Part shown: positions 63,615 through 64,000 of the stretch, in pieces | Position numbering within the stretch: position 1 is the stretch's first letter | How the letters are laid out: the number at the start of each line of letters is the position of its first letter | DNA from: Gibbula magus | Taxonomy: Eukaryota > Mollusca > Gastropoda > Trochida > Trochidae | Assembly (NCBI GenBank): GCA_936450465.1 | Contig: OW388299.1 | Location: 43,225,548 to 43,289,547, forward strand | Length of the DNA stretch: 64,000 nt | Direction of reading: 5' to 3' | Position numbers and translations under genes: made by a program | Notes under the pieces: model-generated | The model's input: the letters and a program-made list of their open reading frames with translations, nothing else | Told to the model about the DNA's origin: nothing | The model's database searches: none

Positions 63615-64000
63615 TTAACCCTTAACATGCGGGCGACGGAATTATCCGGGCGGGCTATAAGCGATTCCTAGGTGTCTGTATACGGATCCCGGATACAAGA
63701 CTTAGAATAATTCACGGCTGTCTAAGTATACTCTATCACCCATACCGGGTCACGAGTCGATTGTGTCCGCGACCCGACCCATGAGAATGGCTGTATTTAC
63801 GCATCGCGACCCGACATGAGAATAAAGCTTTGTTCAGTGTGTGGTCGGAATATCAAGCAAAATTCACACCAATTTGCGTGTGCATTGTTGACCCGTAACG
63901 CATCGATAATTAGCTTTACAAAAGGCCAATTATGTCGGGCTTAGCCCCCGAAGCATTAATTCGCTTGAGGCCATTTTCACCCACGTGTTTGTATTGCCTC
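63615..64000. mobile_element. Possible left end of a TTAA-targeting element, running off the window
   Basis: TTAA at 63615 is followed by CCCTTAACATGCGGGCGACG and an abrupt rise in CpG-rich sequence (GCGACCCGACCC occurs twice as variants). CCC after TTAA is the piggyBac-type arrangement. The other end is outside the window, so this is a guess. Confidence 0.35.

Overview
The window is animal nuclear DNA. It holds one split, GT-AG spliced gene, no operon-like gene packing, many short non-coding transposons and tRNA-derived SINEs. The SINE tails (GGGGTTTAACGCCGC type), a tandem-repeat element with 168-bp core units and an ACGG microsatellite (the 'pearl'/HINE architecture known from bivalves), and a TRAPPC8 protein clearly diverged from the vertebrate one all suggest a marine lophotrochozoan, most likely a mollusc. 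The species cannot be named from sequence alone.

Layout. Positions 1-29105 are one satellite array of about 133 head-to-tail copies of a ~218-bp monomer. It is already running at base 1, so the true array is longer. Shared private variants show nested higher-order periods of 3, 6, 8 and 11 monomers and a copied block about 31 monomers away. From 29106 to about 30045 the monomers decay into strongly diverged, partly deleted copies: the array edge. From 30.1 to 38.4 kb the sequence is AT-rich and has no recognisable protein gene. It holds a fold-back element, two SINEs, degenerate short-period repeats, and a ~95-bp minisatellite at 36.7-37.4 kb.

From 60128 down to 38415 on the minus strand lies the 3' part of the TRAPPC8 gene (Trs85 orthologue, a specific subunit of the TRAPPIII vesicle-tethering and Rab1-activating complex). 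I resolve 22 exons with GT-AG boundaries. The reading phase carries through exons 2-22 to a TGA stop, giving about 1263 codons. The 5' exons are not seen and presumably lie beyond base 64000. Recognition rests on many conserved blocks remembered from vertebrate TRAPPC8.

The TRAPPC8 introns hold most of the mobile DNA: three copies of one long-TIR element family, each with its own 9-bp target duplication and one nested in a SINE; a pogo/Tigger-type and a hAT-type element side by side; a pearl/HINE-like element; a fold-back carrying a second hAT-like MITE; SINEs of at least three kinds; a 15-bp minisatellite of about 57 units; a perfect 33-bp hairpin; a sense-strand G-quadruplex motif; and two local duplications that each copied the 3' edge of a coding exon. 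Beyond the last resolved exon (60.1-64 kb) are more SINEs and MITEs and, at the very end, what may be one terminus of a TTAA-targeting element.
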